Shown piece after piece: positions 1 to 5,541 of a stretch of DNA of 5,541 nt. Origin of the DNA: Kiritimatiellia bacterium. GTDB lineage: Bacteria; Verrucomicrobiota; Kiritimatiellia; RFP12; UBA1067. The translations under genes and the position numbers were made by a program. Every line of letters starts with the position of its first letter. Position 1 is the first letter of the stretch. A model generated the notes under the pieces. That model saw only the letters and a program-made list of their open reading frames with translations, did not search any database and was not told the DNA's origin. The stretch covers positions 1 to 5,541 of the forward strand of contig JAGBFY010000231.1 of NCBI GenBank assembly GCA_017936245.1, in the 5' to 3' direction.

Positions 1-418
1 ATTGCGAAACGCGCTGCTTGAACGTTTTCATGAACTCGCTCAAGTCCCCCATCCTTGACCGCAGTCTTGCAAGTTCAGCGGCGGCGGCCGTGTTATCGCC
101 CTCTTCCCTGTATCCTGCAAGGCGTTTTTCGAGCGAATCCCGGCGATCCTCCCCGTAAAGGACACCCACCCTTCTCAAAACCTCACTTTCTGGAACCTCA
201 CCCTCTCGACTGGGAACCCTGACGCACAGATGGAAATGGTTGTCCATCACGACATATGTGATCACGTCGACACCGCTGAAATCTGCCGCCCGGTGCATCA
301 TGTTCACAAAAATGCGCTTCTTTTCATCATTGTTAAGAAGAAACGCCTTGTTTGCAATCCTGCTCACAACATGATAGAAGGCCTCGCCTTCTGCCTTGAT
401 TCTTGCTATTCTGGCCAT
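1..418 (-). CDS. REP-associated tyrosine transposase (RAYT, Y1/HUH family), 5' part only
   Basis: The frame is open from the ATG at 418 to the left edge and gives the first 139 residues. The protein opens with MARIARIKAEGEAFYHVVSR, matching the first beta strand of Y1 transposases (Y-H-V-x-S-R at 15-20). It continues to VVMDNHFHLCVRVP, where His61-Phe62-His63 is the HUH metal-binding motif. After it comes a charged stretch (about 70-122), longer than in the enterobacterial proteins, then a helix beginning LSEFMKTFKQ that resembles the one leading to the nucleophilic tyrosine. That tyrosine and the C-terminus lie at or beyond the edge, so intactness cannot be judged. Known RAYTs are single-copy, housekeeping-like relatives of IS200/IS605 TnpA that bind and cut single-stranded REP palindromes. 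AAAGGA at 433-428, nine bases before the ATG, supports this start. REP-like palindromes lie within 350 bases upstream, which fits the assignment. Family confident; activity unknown. Confidence 0.9.
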   Translation of the reverse strand, partial: MARIARIKAEGEAFYHVVSRIANKAFLLNNDEKKRIFVNMMHRAADFSGVDVITYVVMDNHFHLCVRVPSREGEVPESEVLRRVGVLYGEDRRDSLEKRLAGYREEGDNTAAAAELARLRSRMGDLSEFMKTFKQRVSQ

Positions 419-427
419 TTCGACAAT

Positions 428-433
428 TCCTTT
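428..433 (-). promoter_or_regulatory. Shine-Dalgarno of the RAYT gene
   Basis: AAAGGA on the minus strand is followed by nine bases and then the ATG at 418. It is the only purine-rich SD-like stretch close upstream, and it fixes the start that gives the canonical RAYT N-terminus. Confidence 0.7.
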
Positions 434-438
434 CGTTT

Positions 439-462
439 CGTCATGACACAATCGTCGCGACA
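439..462 (-). promoter_or_regulatory. Two operator-like palindromes, CGTCnnGACA, in the RAYT leader
   Basis: CGTCATGACA (439-448) and CGTCGCGACA (453-462) share eight fixed positions. Each contains a perfect 8-bp palindrome (GTCATGAC, GTCGCGAC), and their starts are 14 bp apart. They lie between a candidate -10 (477-472) and the Shine-Dalgarno (433-428), where a repressor or autoregulating protein could bind. The pattern is seen in the sequence; the operator role is inference. Confidence 0.35.
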
Positions 463-471
463 GGTGGTAAG

Positions 472-500
472 ATATCAAAAAGCCGGAAATGAAATGTCAA
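472..500 (-). promoter_or_regulatory. Candidate sigma70-type promoter for the RAYT gene
   Basis: On the minus strand a perfect TTGACA (500-495) is followed by a 17-bp spacer and TGATAT (477-472). The -35 matches the consensus and the spacing is ideal, but the -10 matches TATAAT at only three of six positions. This TTGACA is the copy nearest the gene in a series repeating every 11 bp. A start near 465 would leave a leader of about 45 bases containing the CGTCnnGACA pair and the Shine-Dalgarno. Confidence 0.35.
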
Positions 501-557
501 GAGAATGTCAAATCTATGTCAAATCTATGTCAAATTTTTTTGACATAGATTTGACAA
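494..557. repeat. 11-bp phased TTGACA repeat array with terminal inversion
   Basis: Four tandem 11-bp units of consensus ATGTCAAATCT start at 494, 505, 516 and 527. The middle two are identical, the fourth differs at one base, and the first keeps only ATGTCAA. Two inverted units follow (536-546 and 547-557). Every unit contains TGTCAA/TTGACA: at 495, 506, 517 and 528 reading towards the RAYT gene, and at 540 and 551 reading the other way. Arms 517-534 and 539-556 form a perfect 18-bp dyad around a TTTT loop. Eleven base pairs is about one helical turn, so bound proteins would sit on one face. It lies directly upstream of the RAYT gene. Iteron-like regulatory array and transposon end are both possible readings. 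Confidence 0.75.
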
Positions 558-601
558 TTCAGCCCAGGCTAACTTTTTAAGCAATCCCCTCACCCTCCAT
601 T

Positions 602-679
602 TTGAAGGGACATACCCTCCTCCTCCTCCCATACAACGGGCAGCCTGCCCGTTGCTTTTTAAAGGGTCTGTCCCTCCAA
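602..679. repeat. BIME-like module: inverted pair of REP-like palindromes around a hairpin
   Basis: TTGAAGGGACATACCCT (602-618) and the reverse complement of 663-679, TTGGAGGGACAGACCCT, agree at 15 of 17 positions and face opposite ways. Each is itself an imperfect palindrome, AGGG-N5-CCCT. Between them are a CCT-repeat tract (615-630) and a perfect 10-bp palindrome (634-654). In known BIMEs, REP sequences occur in inverted pairs separated by a short linker and are mobilised or bound by a RAYT. The RAYT gene here starts less than 200 bases away. The repeat structure is directly visible; calling it a REP/BIME rests on the neighbour and would need copies elsewhere in the genome. Confidence 0.6.
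634..660 (+). repeat. Perfect 10-bp palindrome followed by CTTTTT (terminator-like on + strand)
   Basis: CAACGGGCAG (634-643), one central C, and CTGCCCGTTG (645-654) form a perfect inverted repeat. As RNA it would fold as an 8-bp GC-rich stem with a 5-base loop, followed by CTTTTT. It has the shape of an intrinsic terminator for plus-strand transcription, but no plus-strand gene precedes it. I read it as the central hairpin of the REP-like module that may also block transcription running towards htpG. Confidence 0.55.
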
Positions 680-743
680 GAATCAAGATAATGTTCTTAA
701 TTAATCGGATATCTACCCATTCTTTTTAACTTATCTCACTCTC

Positions 744-760
744 TTGAAGGGTGTGACCCC
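744..760 (+). repeat. Third, diverged REP-like palindrome
   Basis: TTGAAGGGTGTGACCCC matches 12 of 17 positions of the copy at 602-618 and has the same orientation. It keeps the TTGAAGGG-N4-ACCC frame, and its core GGGT-gtg-ACCC is perfectly self-complementary. The stretch CTTTTTAA occurs near here (722-729) and also at 573-580 and 655-662, so short A/T tracts recur around the copies. Confidence 0.5.
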
Positions 761-898
761 AGATTTTCCAAACCGTATTCTCGACTAAAGTTATAGGCAA
801 GAAACGGACGGGAGTTTTTAACCACAAAGGAAACAAAGCACCTTGCGAGCTTCAATGCGTTCTTATATCCCGCCCCAGAAAGTTTCTCATCAACGAAC
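761..898. other. Intergenic stretch without recognised gene; possible 9-bp repeat remnant
   Basis: I see no coding potential, tRNA or start/SD combination here. TTTTTAACCACAAAGGAAACAAAG at 815-838 (split here as TTTTTA, then ACCACAAAG, then GAAACAAAG) has a 9-base periodicity. It resembles degenerate members of the intergenic AACCACGAAGGACACGAAG-type repeats seen in some environmental bacteria. That resemblance is from memory and the copy would be degraded. Confidence 0.25.
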
Positions 899-958
899 AA
901 AAATTACAGGAAGCTGTTTTCATTAAGCCTGACATGGCTTAATAAAAACAGCTTCCTG
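899..958 (-). terminator. Intrinsic terminator of htpG
   Basis: Arms 936-958 and 907-929 are 23 bases each, with a 6-base loop (930-935). Twenty-two positions are Watson-Crick pairs; the remaining one (944 with 921) is a U-G wobble in minus-strand RNA but an A-C mismatch in plus-strand RNA. On the minus strand the stem is followed by TAATTTTTG, with the T-run at 903-899. It lies 34 bases past the htpG stop. There is no T-run on the plus side, so the terminator is directional. The stem is unusually long for this role. Confidence 0.85.
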
Positions 959-966
959 CCATATGC

Positions 967-989
967 TCCACCTGGTTGCAGCCGGTGGA
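967..989 (-). other. Small stem-loop directly after the htpG stop
   Basis: TCCACC-T-GG (967-975) pairs with CCGGTGGA (982-989), giving an 8-bp stem with one bulged base and a 6-base loop. It starts three bases after the htpG stop and precedes the long terminator hairpin. It may help protect the 3' end of the transcript or be incidental. Confidence 0.35.
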
Positions 990-992
990 TTT

Positions 993-2876
993 TTACTTCA
1001 TCATGAGGGCGGTGAGAAGCTTGGCGAAACGCGACGGATTCGGCACGGGGCTTCCCTCTGCAATGAGTGCCTGATCGAAGAGGAGCTCAACCGCATCGGC
1101 AAAATCGTTGCCGTCCAGACCTTTCGCCTTCTCGACGAGCGGATGGGTGGCGTTCACCTCAAGAATGCGCTTCTCTTCCGGAACATCCTGCTTCATCGCA
1201 CGCATCATGCGGATCATGGACGGCGAAAGGGCGTTCTCGGAGGCAACGAGGCAGCACGGGCTTTCCGCAAGGCGGCTCGAGACGCGTACGTCGGCGACAT
1301 GGTCCTTGAGCTGCTCCTTGACCTTTTCGAGGAACGGCTTGGGGTCGGCAGAAGCCTTTTCGTTCGCCTCCTTCTCGGCCTTCTGCTCCGTTTCGCTGCC
1401 GAAGGAGATGTTGCCGCGGGCAATGTCCACAAGCTTCTTGCCTTCGAACTCACGGAAGGAGTCCACAAGCCATTCATCTACAGGATCGACAAAGAAGAGT
1501 ACGTCGAGACCATGCTTCTCCGCCTGTTCGAGCTGGGGCGCGTTGCGGGCGTCCTCCTCCTTCTCGGCGCAGAGGAAGTAGATGTCCTTCTGGTCCTGCG
1601 GCATCTTCTTCACATAGTCCTCAAGGAAGATCGTCTTTCCGGCGGCGGACTGCGCACTCGGATACTTGAGCAGCTTCTTGATGCGGTCGGCGTTCACGTA
1701 ATCCGTGTGCACACCCTCCTTCAGCACGCGGCCGAAGGTCTGGAAGAAGGTATCGTAGGACTCCTTCTTCTTCATATCCTCAAGCGTGGAAAGGATCTTG
1801 GACGTGACGGCGCTCTTGATCTTGGAGATGACCTGATCGTCCTGGAGCATCTCGCGCGAGACGTTGAGCGGCAGGTCGGAGGAATCGACAACTCCCTTCA
1901 CGAAGCGCAGGTAGTCGGGAAGAAGCAGATCGAAGTCGTTGCCGATGAACACGTTGCGCACATAGAGCGAAAGACCGCGCTTGGACTGCGGCATATAGAG
2001 ATCCATGCCCGCCGCCTTAGGGATGAAGAGCAAGGCCTTGAACTCCACCTGTCCTTCGCCGGAGAACGGGATCACCTCAAGCGGCTCGTCGAAGTCATGG
2101 GTGAGGTGCTTGTAGAATTCGTCGTATTCCTCTTTCTTCACATCCTTCTTCGGACGCTTCCAGAGGGCCGTCATCGTGTTGAGCGGCTTCGGAGATTCGG
2201 GTTCCTTCTTCTCGTCGTCCTTCTTATCCTCTTCCTTCTTGCTGAGGGACTCGAAGAAGATCGGATAGGCGATGAAGTCGGAATAGCTCTTCACGAGATC
2301 GCGGATGCGCCATTCATCGAGATATTCATCCTGCCCGTCACGGAGATGGAGGGTGATTGTCGTACCATAGGCGTCTCGCTCCGCGTCGGAGACGGTGTAC
2401 GAACCAATGCCATCCGACTCCCACGCGAACGCCTCATCCTCGCCGCGCTTCTTCGACACGACCGTAACCTTGTCCGCGACCATGAACGCCGCATAGAAGC
2501 CGACGCCGAACTTGCCGATGAGTTCCGGAAGGTTGTTACCGTCCTTGGCTGCCGCCGCCTCCATGAACTTCTTCGTGCCGGACGACGCGATCGTGCCGAG
2601 GTTGTTCTCGAGGTCTTCGGCGTCCATGCCGTAGCCGTTGTCCGAAATGGAAAGAAGTTTCTTTTCTTTATCCGCCGAAACCGTTATCTTCCAGTCTGGG
2701 GAATCGGCGAGAATGTCCTTGTCCACAAGACCGAGATACTTGGCGCGGTCGATGGCGTCGGATGCGTTGGAGAGGAGTTCGCGGAGAAAGATCTCCTTCT
2801 TCGAATAAAGTGAATTGACGACGAGGTCGAGCATGCGGCCGATTTCGGCCTTGAACTGTTTTGTTTCCGTTTTCAT
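993..2876 (-). CDS. htpG: Molecular chaperone HtpG (bacterial Hsp90)
   Basis: This is a complete 627-residue protein, essentially the length of E. coli HtpG (624). It is a cytoplasmic homodimeric ATPase that remodels client proteins, often with DnaK. The N-terminal GHKL ATP-binding domain (about 1-210) shows FLRELLSNASDA with catalytic Glu33 and Mg-binding Asn37, SDNGYGM (Asp79), the lid segment GTIASSGT (94-101) and GKFGVGFYAAF (121-131). A strongly charged linker (about 212-230) leads to the middle domain, where RFVKGVVDSSDLPLNVSREM carries the ATP-contacting Arg341. The C-terminal dimerisation domain ends LLDQALIAEG-type (here LLFDQALIAEG, 598-608), and there is no MEEVD tail, as expected in bacteria. 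The ATG at 2876 has AAGGG five bases upstream and aligns with the usual N-terminus. A TGGTATAAT promoter and a long terminator suggest a single-gene transcript. No CIRCE or sigma32-type site was seen. Confidence 0.98.
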   Translation of the reverse strand: MKTETKQFKAEIGRMLDLVVNSLYSKKEIFLRELLSNASDAIDRAKYLGLVDKDILADSPDWKITVSADKEKKLLSISDNGYGMDAEDLENNLGTIASSGTKKFMEAAAAKDGNNLPELIGKFGVGFYAAFMVADKVTVVSKKRGEDEAFAWESDGIGSYTVSDAERDAYGTTITLHLRDGQDEYLDEWRIRDLVKSYSDFIAYPIFFESLSKKEEDKKDDEKKEPESPKPLNTMTALWKRPKKDVKKEEYDEFYKHLTHDFDEPLEVIPFSGEGQVEFKALLFIPKAAGMDLYMPQSKRGLSLYVRNVFIGNDFDLLLPDYLRFVKGVVDSSDLPLNVSREMLQDDQVISKIKSAVTSKILSTLEDMKKKESYDTFFQTFGRVLKEGVHTDYVNADRIKKLLKYPSAQSAAGKTIFLEDYVKKMPQDQKDIYFLCAEKEEDARNAPQLEQAEKHGLDVLFFVDPVDEWLVDSFREFEGKKLVDIARGNISFGSETEQKAEKEANEKASADPKPFLEKVKEQLKDHVADVRVSSRLAESPCCLVASENALSPSMIRMMRAMKQDVPEEKRILEVNATHPLVEKAKGLDGNDFADAVELLFDQALIAEGSPVPNPSRFAKLLTALMMK

Positions 2877-2881
2877 AATGA

Positions 2882-2886
2882 CCCTT
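2882..2886 (-). promoter_or_regulatory. Shine-Dalgarno of htpG
   Basis: AAGGG on the minus strand is followed by five bases and then the ATG at 2876. It starts only one base after the TATAAT box, which is unusual (see the promoter entry). Confidence 0.6.
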
Positions 2887-2887
2887 G

Positions 2888-2918
2888 ATTATACCACAAC
2901 TGTACATATATGCGGCAA
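2888..2918 (-). promoter_or_regulatory. Extended -10 promoter of htpG
   Basis: The minus strand reads TGGTATAAT (2896-2888), a perfect -10 with the TGn extension. A weak TTGCCG (2918-2913) lies 19 bp upstream and could serve as a -35. The initiation point expected about seven bases below the -10 would fall near 2881, at the edge of or inside the Shine-Dalgarno, so a transcript from here would be almost leaderless. No heat-shock sigma32-type or CIRCE element is visible. Confidence 0.55.
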
Positions 2919-2992
2919 TGATATATTCAGACGGCACTACGAAATTAAGATGAAATCCTTACATTCCCAAATGAAGGTGCATCAAAGCAGCA

Positions 2993-5541
2993 TCACTGCA
3001 CAGTCTCGACCAGATACCATATCGTGCGATATTTCTCGGAGATTTTGAATTCGGCAAAACCAGCTGAAACCTGAACATCAACCGATTCCGAAAGCGGCCT
3101 CCCATCTCCATTGAGCGGTGTTATGCGAAGAATGCGACCATCGGAAGGCAAGCGAAGCGTAGCCTTCACCCCTTCGCACTCATATGGCAGATCGCCCATC
3201 GACTTCATGGTCGTAATGCGCGTGCCAATCAGTTTTGTGCCTTCTTTGGGCGCGGCAATTTTATTCTTCCCATATTCCGAAAGTTTGACGCCGGTAGGCT
3301 GCTGATATCCAGTGGCCGCAAGCAGCCACTTACCAACTGACAGTTCAGTAAAGGAAATCGCAGCCCACCCCATAAGTGTATTACCAAGGCGCACCGAAAA
3401 GCCATCCTTGAAAGCATGTACCGTCCCGGCGGTTCCAAACATCGAGATGAATTTGGTTCGAGCGGTGTCGACCGCATAGAATTCCCGGCCCCGTTCCTTG
3501 ACGCTCCAGCGTATCTCACCGGTCGAGGACACAGTGGAGTCGCATGGCTCGACAGGCTTGCCATACGGTGTTGGAGTCAAATCGTGGTGGTGTTCAACAT
3601 TCTTTAAATCCACCAGCCTACGCCCTGTGAGCGCTTTGAGAAATGCAAACGTGTCGGTATCATGCACATGAGTGAACCTCGAATAAGCATATTTTACGAT
3701 TTCGTTTCTCTCATCTTCGCGATGCAGATCATATACGATCCTGTCTTTTTCGTCCTCGCCGTTTTTGACGTCTCCACGCACGAACATGTTGTACGATGCG
3801 GGAAGATGCGCAAGGTACTTTGCATTGCCGCGCATGTCGAGGAACTTCGTGCTTCCGTACGAATGGTCCTCATGATGGCTCCAGGTGTATGTATGAATCG
3901 CGGCGCTGTTCTGAAATGCCGCCAGGGAGAAAATAACCGGAAAATACTCGGCCGCCGTCGCCATCTGGGACATCATACCCGCCTCACTTACCGTAAACGG
4001 CTTTCCAATCACCCTGTTTTCGAACGAGCGCTGGAAACTGCGATACCAGGAATCGCCTGCAATGCCAAGGACAATTGACTTGTTCTGGCAATACCAGTTT
4101 GACCTGTCCCAAGACTTGCCAGGGAACTCCACTAACCCACCATAATACATGTGGTCATCAATGAAGTCTCCATAAGCCTGAGGATAATGCGCACCATAAT
4201 CCGCAGTTCCGCAGTTCACCGGAGCTTTTGCGCGCATTTCATGCTTCGCGAATGCGTACAGATCCTTCCAATAACGGTCTTCAACGTCAAGGATAAACAT
4301 CGAAATGTCATGTGTGCGCATCTGTGAACGGGCAGCGCCGAATCCGATCGTACCATCTTCAAGCGACTCGCCCGGATCAAGCCCCAGTTCGCCGCCACAC
4401 ACTATGGACAGCCCGGTAATCTCGTACTCCCCTGCCGGTGAGAAGCTGCGCCACTGCACCCGGTTGTCGTCGTCATCCAAAAGCGCAGCCGTGCGGATCT
4501 TCACTTCTGTCCAATTCGTCCCGGTATTCACGACGCGGCGACAGCCTTGATTGCCGTACGGACGATTGTGCTGTCCGATGGTGAACAGCGCGCTTCCAGG
4601 TTTTTTTGACCGAATCCTGAACGAGACCTCATAGGTCTGTCCCTTCTTGAGCGGCACGCGGGTAAGCGCAAACTTGCTTTTGTCGCCGGCCTCGAACTTC
4701 ACGGAACCGGTCGATTCATCGAAGCTGTAGTTGCGCGGATGGTCGTCGCTGACATACCCTTCCGTGTACCACGGCATCCGGGCGAACGCCTTGGCGTCCT
4801 TCCAGACCCCATCCGGAATCAGGTCGGGTTCGACCGGAGATGAAGAGGTCCATGCCGCCTTGAGCCGCTCGGTGCTTCCGTATTTCGCTCGAAGCCATTC
4901 ATTGAACTGTTTGAGCAGTTCGCGACGGAAGGCAGGCAGAAGCCTGTCCTCAAGCCCCATCTTGAACCAGCAGACAGGAAGAGCGCATTCATTGTTCAGC
5001 TCCCACGACATGACGGCGGGGTCATCGTTGTAGGCAAGTCCCGTATATGGATTGACATGAGTGAAAACATCGCGGATGAACTCCTTCTGATGAAGGATGA
5101 ACGTAGGATCGAAATTATCCCGTCCCTTATTCTCCTTCATAGTCCGCTTGAAATTCTTGAACCGGTATCCGGCCGTCCTGGCGGAATGGAGATTCATATC
5201 CGAATATATCCCGTTCTTCTTGAGATTGTAGAACAGCCAATCGAAGCGATCCAGCAGATCAGGATCGAATCCCTTGGAATAGTCGCCGTCTTTGCGCAGC
5301 TGCCATGCATACTGCGGGAAAATGCGAACGGCGTTTATTCCCCATCTGGCCAGACGTTTCGCCATCTCGGGAGCTTCAGATTTCGGAGGCAATGCCGCAG
5401 GACCATACAGGTTCACGCCAAGAAAACGTTGTCTTTTTCCAGATGCATCAATAAAGTCCGATCCTTGCGCGGAGATGAAGCCCCCTGCCCCGGCCTCAGG
5501 GCATCTGCCGGCCGGCGTCCACACTTCGGGCAAATGCATCC
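2993..5541 (-). CDS. Glycoside hydrolase, clan GH-A (GH5-like), with an inserted carbohydrate-binding-like domain; N-terminus outside window
   Basis: At least 848 residues; the frame is still open at the right edge. The ATG at 5539 is probably internal, because no signal peptide or visible RBS precedes it. The barrel opens GFISAQGSDFIDASGKRQRF-LGVNL (20-44), followed by WGINAVRIF (66-74) and DMNLHSAR (114-121). VMSWELNNE ends at Glu184, the likely acid/base (beta-4). DDHMYY (461-466) fits beta-6, GKPFTVSEAG places the likely nucleophile Glu519 at beta-7, and HTYTWSHH (549-556) carries the beta-8 Trp553. Residues about 265-385 form a beta-rich insert resembling CBM4/9-like modules (LKKGQTYEVSFRIRSKKPG, then TGTNWTEVKIRT). 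About 665-848 are beta-sandwich-like, including SSTGEIRWSV and ending SEKYRTIWYLVE. The likely role is extracytoplasmic hydrolysis of a plant or algal polysaccharide such as mannan or glucan. The substrate cannot be read from sequence, and GH5 versus another GH-A family is unsettled. Confidence 0.85.
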   Translation of the reverse strand, partial: MHLPEVWTPAGRCPEAGAGGFISAQGSDFIDASGKRQRFLGVNLYGPAALPPKSEAPEMAKRLARWGINAVRIFPQYAWQLRKDGDYSKGFDPDLLDRFDWLFYNLKKNGIYSDMNLHSARTAGYRFKNFKRTMKENKGRDNFDPTFILHQKEFIRDVFTHVNPYTGLAYNDDPAVMSWELNNECALPVCWFKMGLEDRLLPAFRRELLKQFNEWLRAKYGSTERLKAAWTSSSPVEPDLIPDGVWKDAKAFARMPWYTEGYVSDDHPRNYSFDESTGSVKFEAGDKSKFALTRVPLKKGQTYEVSFRIRSKKPGSALFTIGQHNRPYGNQGCRRVVNTGTNWTEVKIRTAALLDDDDNRVQWRSFSPAGEYEITGLSIVCGGELGLDPGESLEDGTIGFGAARSQMRTHDISMFILDVEDRYWKDLYAFAKHEMRAKAPVNCGTADYGAHYPQAYGDFIDDHMYYGGLVEFPGKSWDRSNWYCQNKSIVLGIAGDSWYRSFQRSFENRVIGKPFTVSEAGMMSQMATAAEYFPVIFSLAAFQNSAAIHTYTWSHHEDHSYGSTKFLDMRGNAKYLAHLPASYNMFVRGDVKNGEDEKDRIVYDLHREDERNEIVKYAYSRFTHVHDTDTFAFLKALTGRRLVDLKNVEHHHDLTPTPYGKPVEPCDSTVSSTGEIRWSVKERGREFYAVDTARTKFISMFGTAGTVHAFKDGFSVRLGNTLMGWAAISFTELSVGKWLLAATGYQQPTGVKLSEYGKNKIAAPKEGTKLIGTRITTMKSMGDLPYECEGVKATLRLPSDGRILRITPLNGDGRPLSESVDVQVSAGFAEFKISEKYRTIWYLVETVQ

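Noticed and set aside
494..557. Possible mini CRISPR array
   Set aside because: The units are 11 bp and directly abutting, with no spacers, and the last units are inverted. This is a tandem binding-site pattern, not repeat-spacer architecture.
230..580. A 116-codon open frame on the plus strand
   Set aside because: It is antisense to the RAYT gene, whose minus-strand reading contains the HUH motif and has an RBS. The frame then runs through the 11-bp repeat array, and its protein has no recognisable domain.
634..660. Intrinsic terminator of a plus-strand gene
   Set aside because: The hairpin plus T-run has the right shape, but no plus-strand gene lies upstream within the window. It is annotated as part of the REP-like module instead.
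963..2813. A 616-codon open frame on the plus strand opposite htpG
   Set aside because: It is antisense to an unmistakable htpG gene along almost its whole length. Its protein is a low-complexity run of Leu, Val, Arg and Glu, as expected from reverse-reading a GC-rich gene. It starts just past the terminator with no SD.
2877..2992. Glycoside hydrolase and htpG as one functional operon
   Set aside because: They share a strand, but 116 bases separate them and htpG has its own TGnTATAAT promoter. Their roles are unrelated. Read-through is possible because I saw no clear terminator after the hydrolase.
3662..4078. A 138-codon open frame on the plus strand
   Set aside because: It is opposite the conserved catalytic half of the glycoside hydrolase. 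It shows no SD, no domain and no independent context.

Overview
All protein-coding sequence I can support lies on the minus strand. Reading that strand from right to left, the order is: a large glycoside hydrolase gene entering from beyond the right edge (5541-2993), a complete htpG chaperone gene (2876-993) with its own promoter and terminator, about 570 bases of gene-free but structured DNA (419-992), and the 5' part of a REP-associated tyrosine transposase gene (RAYT, Y1/HUH family) leaving at the left edge (418-1).

The organism is a bacterium with moderately GC-rich genes and AT-rich gaps. A large multidomain GH-A type glycosidase, a REP transposase with a long insertion after the HUH motif, and copies of an AGGGACAnACCCT-type palindrome together suggest a polysaccharide-degrading member of the Planctomycetota-Verrucomicrobiota-Lentisphaerota/Kiritimatiellota group. 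This is a judgement from protein style, not a database match, and I hold it with modest confidence.

The glycoside hydrolase and htpG are probably independent. The glycosidase would act outside the cytoplasm on plant or algal polysaccharide, while HtpG is the cytoplasmic Hsp90. They share a strand, but htpG has its own TGnTATAAT promoter in the 116-base gap and a long hairpin plus T-run terminator.

The most interesting part is the gap between htpG and the RAYT gene. It holds (i) an array of 11-bp units, each containing the -35 hexamer TTGACA: four in tandem towards the RAYT gene, then two inverted, with a perfect 18-bp dyad; (ii) two CGTCnnGACA palindromes between that array and the RAYT Shine-Dalgarno; (iii) a BIME-like pair of inverted 17-bp REP-like sequences (15/17 identical) flanking a 10-bp perfect palindrome, plus a third, more diverged copy. 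REP transposases are known to act on such palindromes, so the RAYT gene and these repeats plausibly form one element family, with the TTGACA array as its control or recognition region. Genome-wide copy counts would test this.
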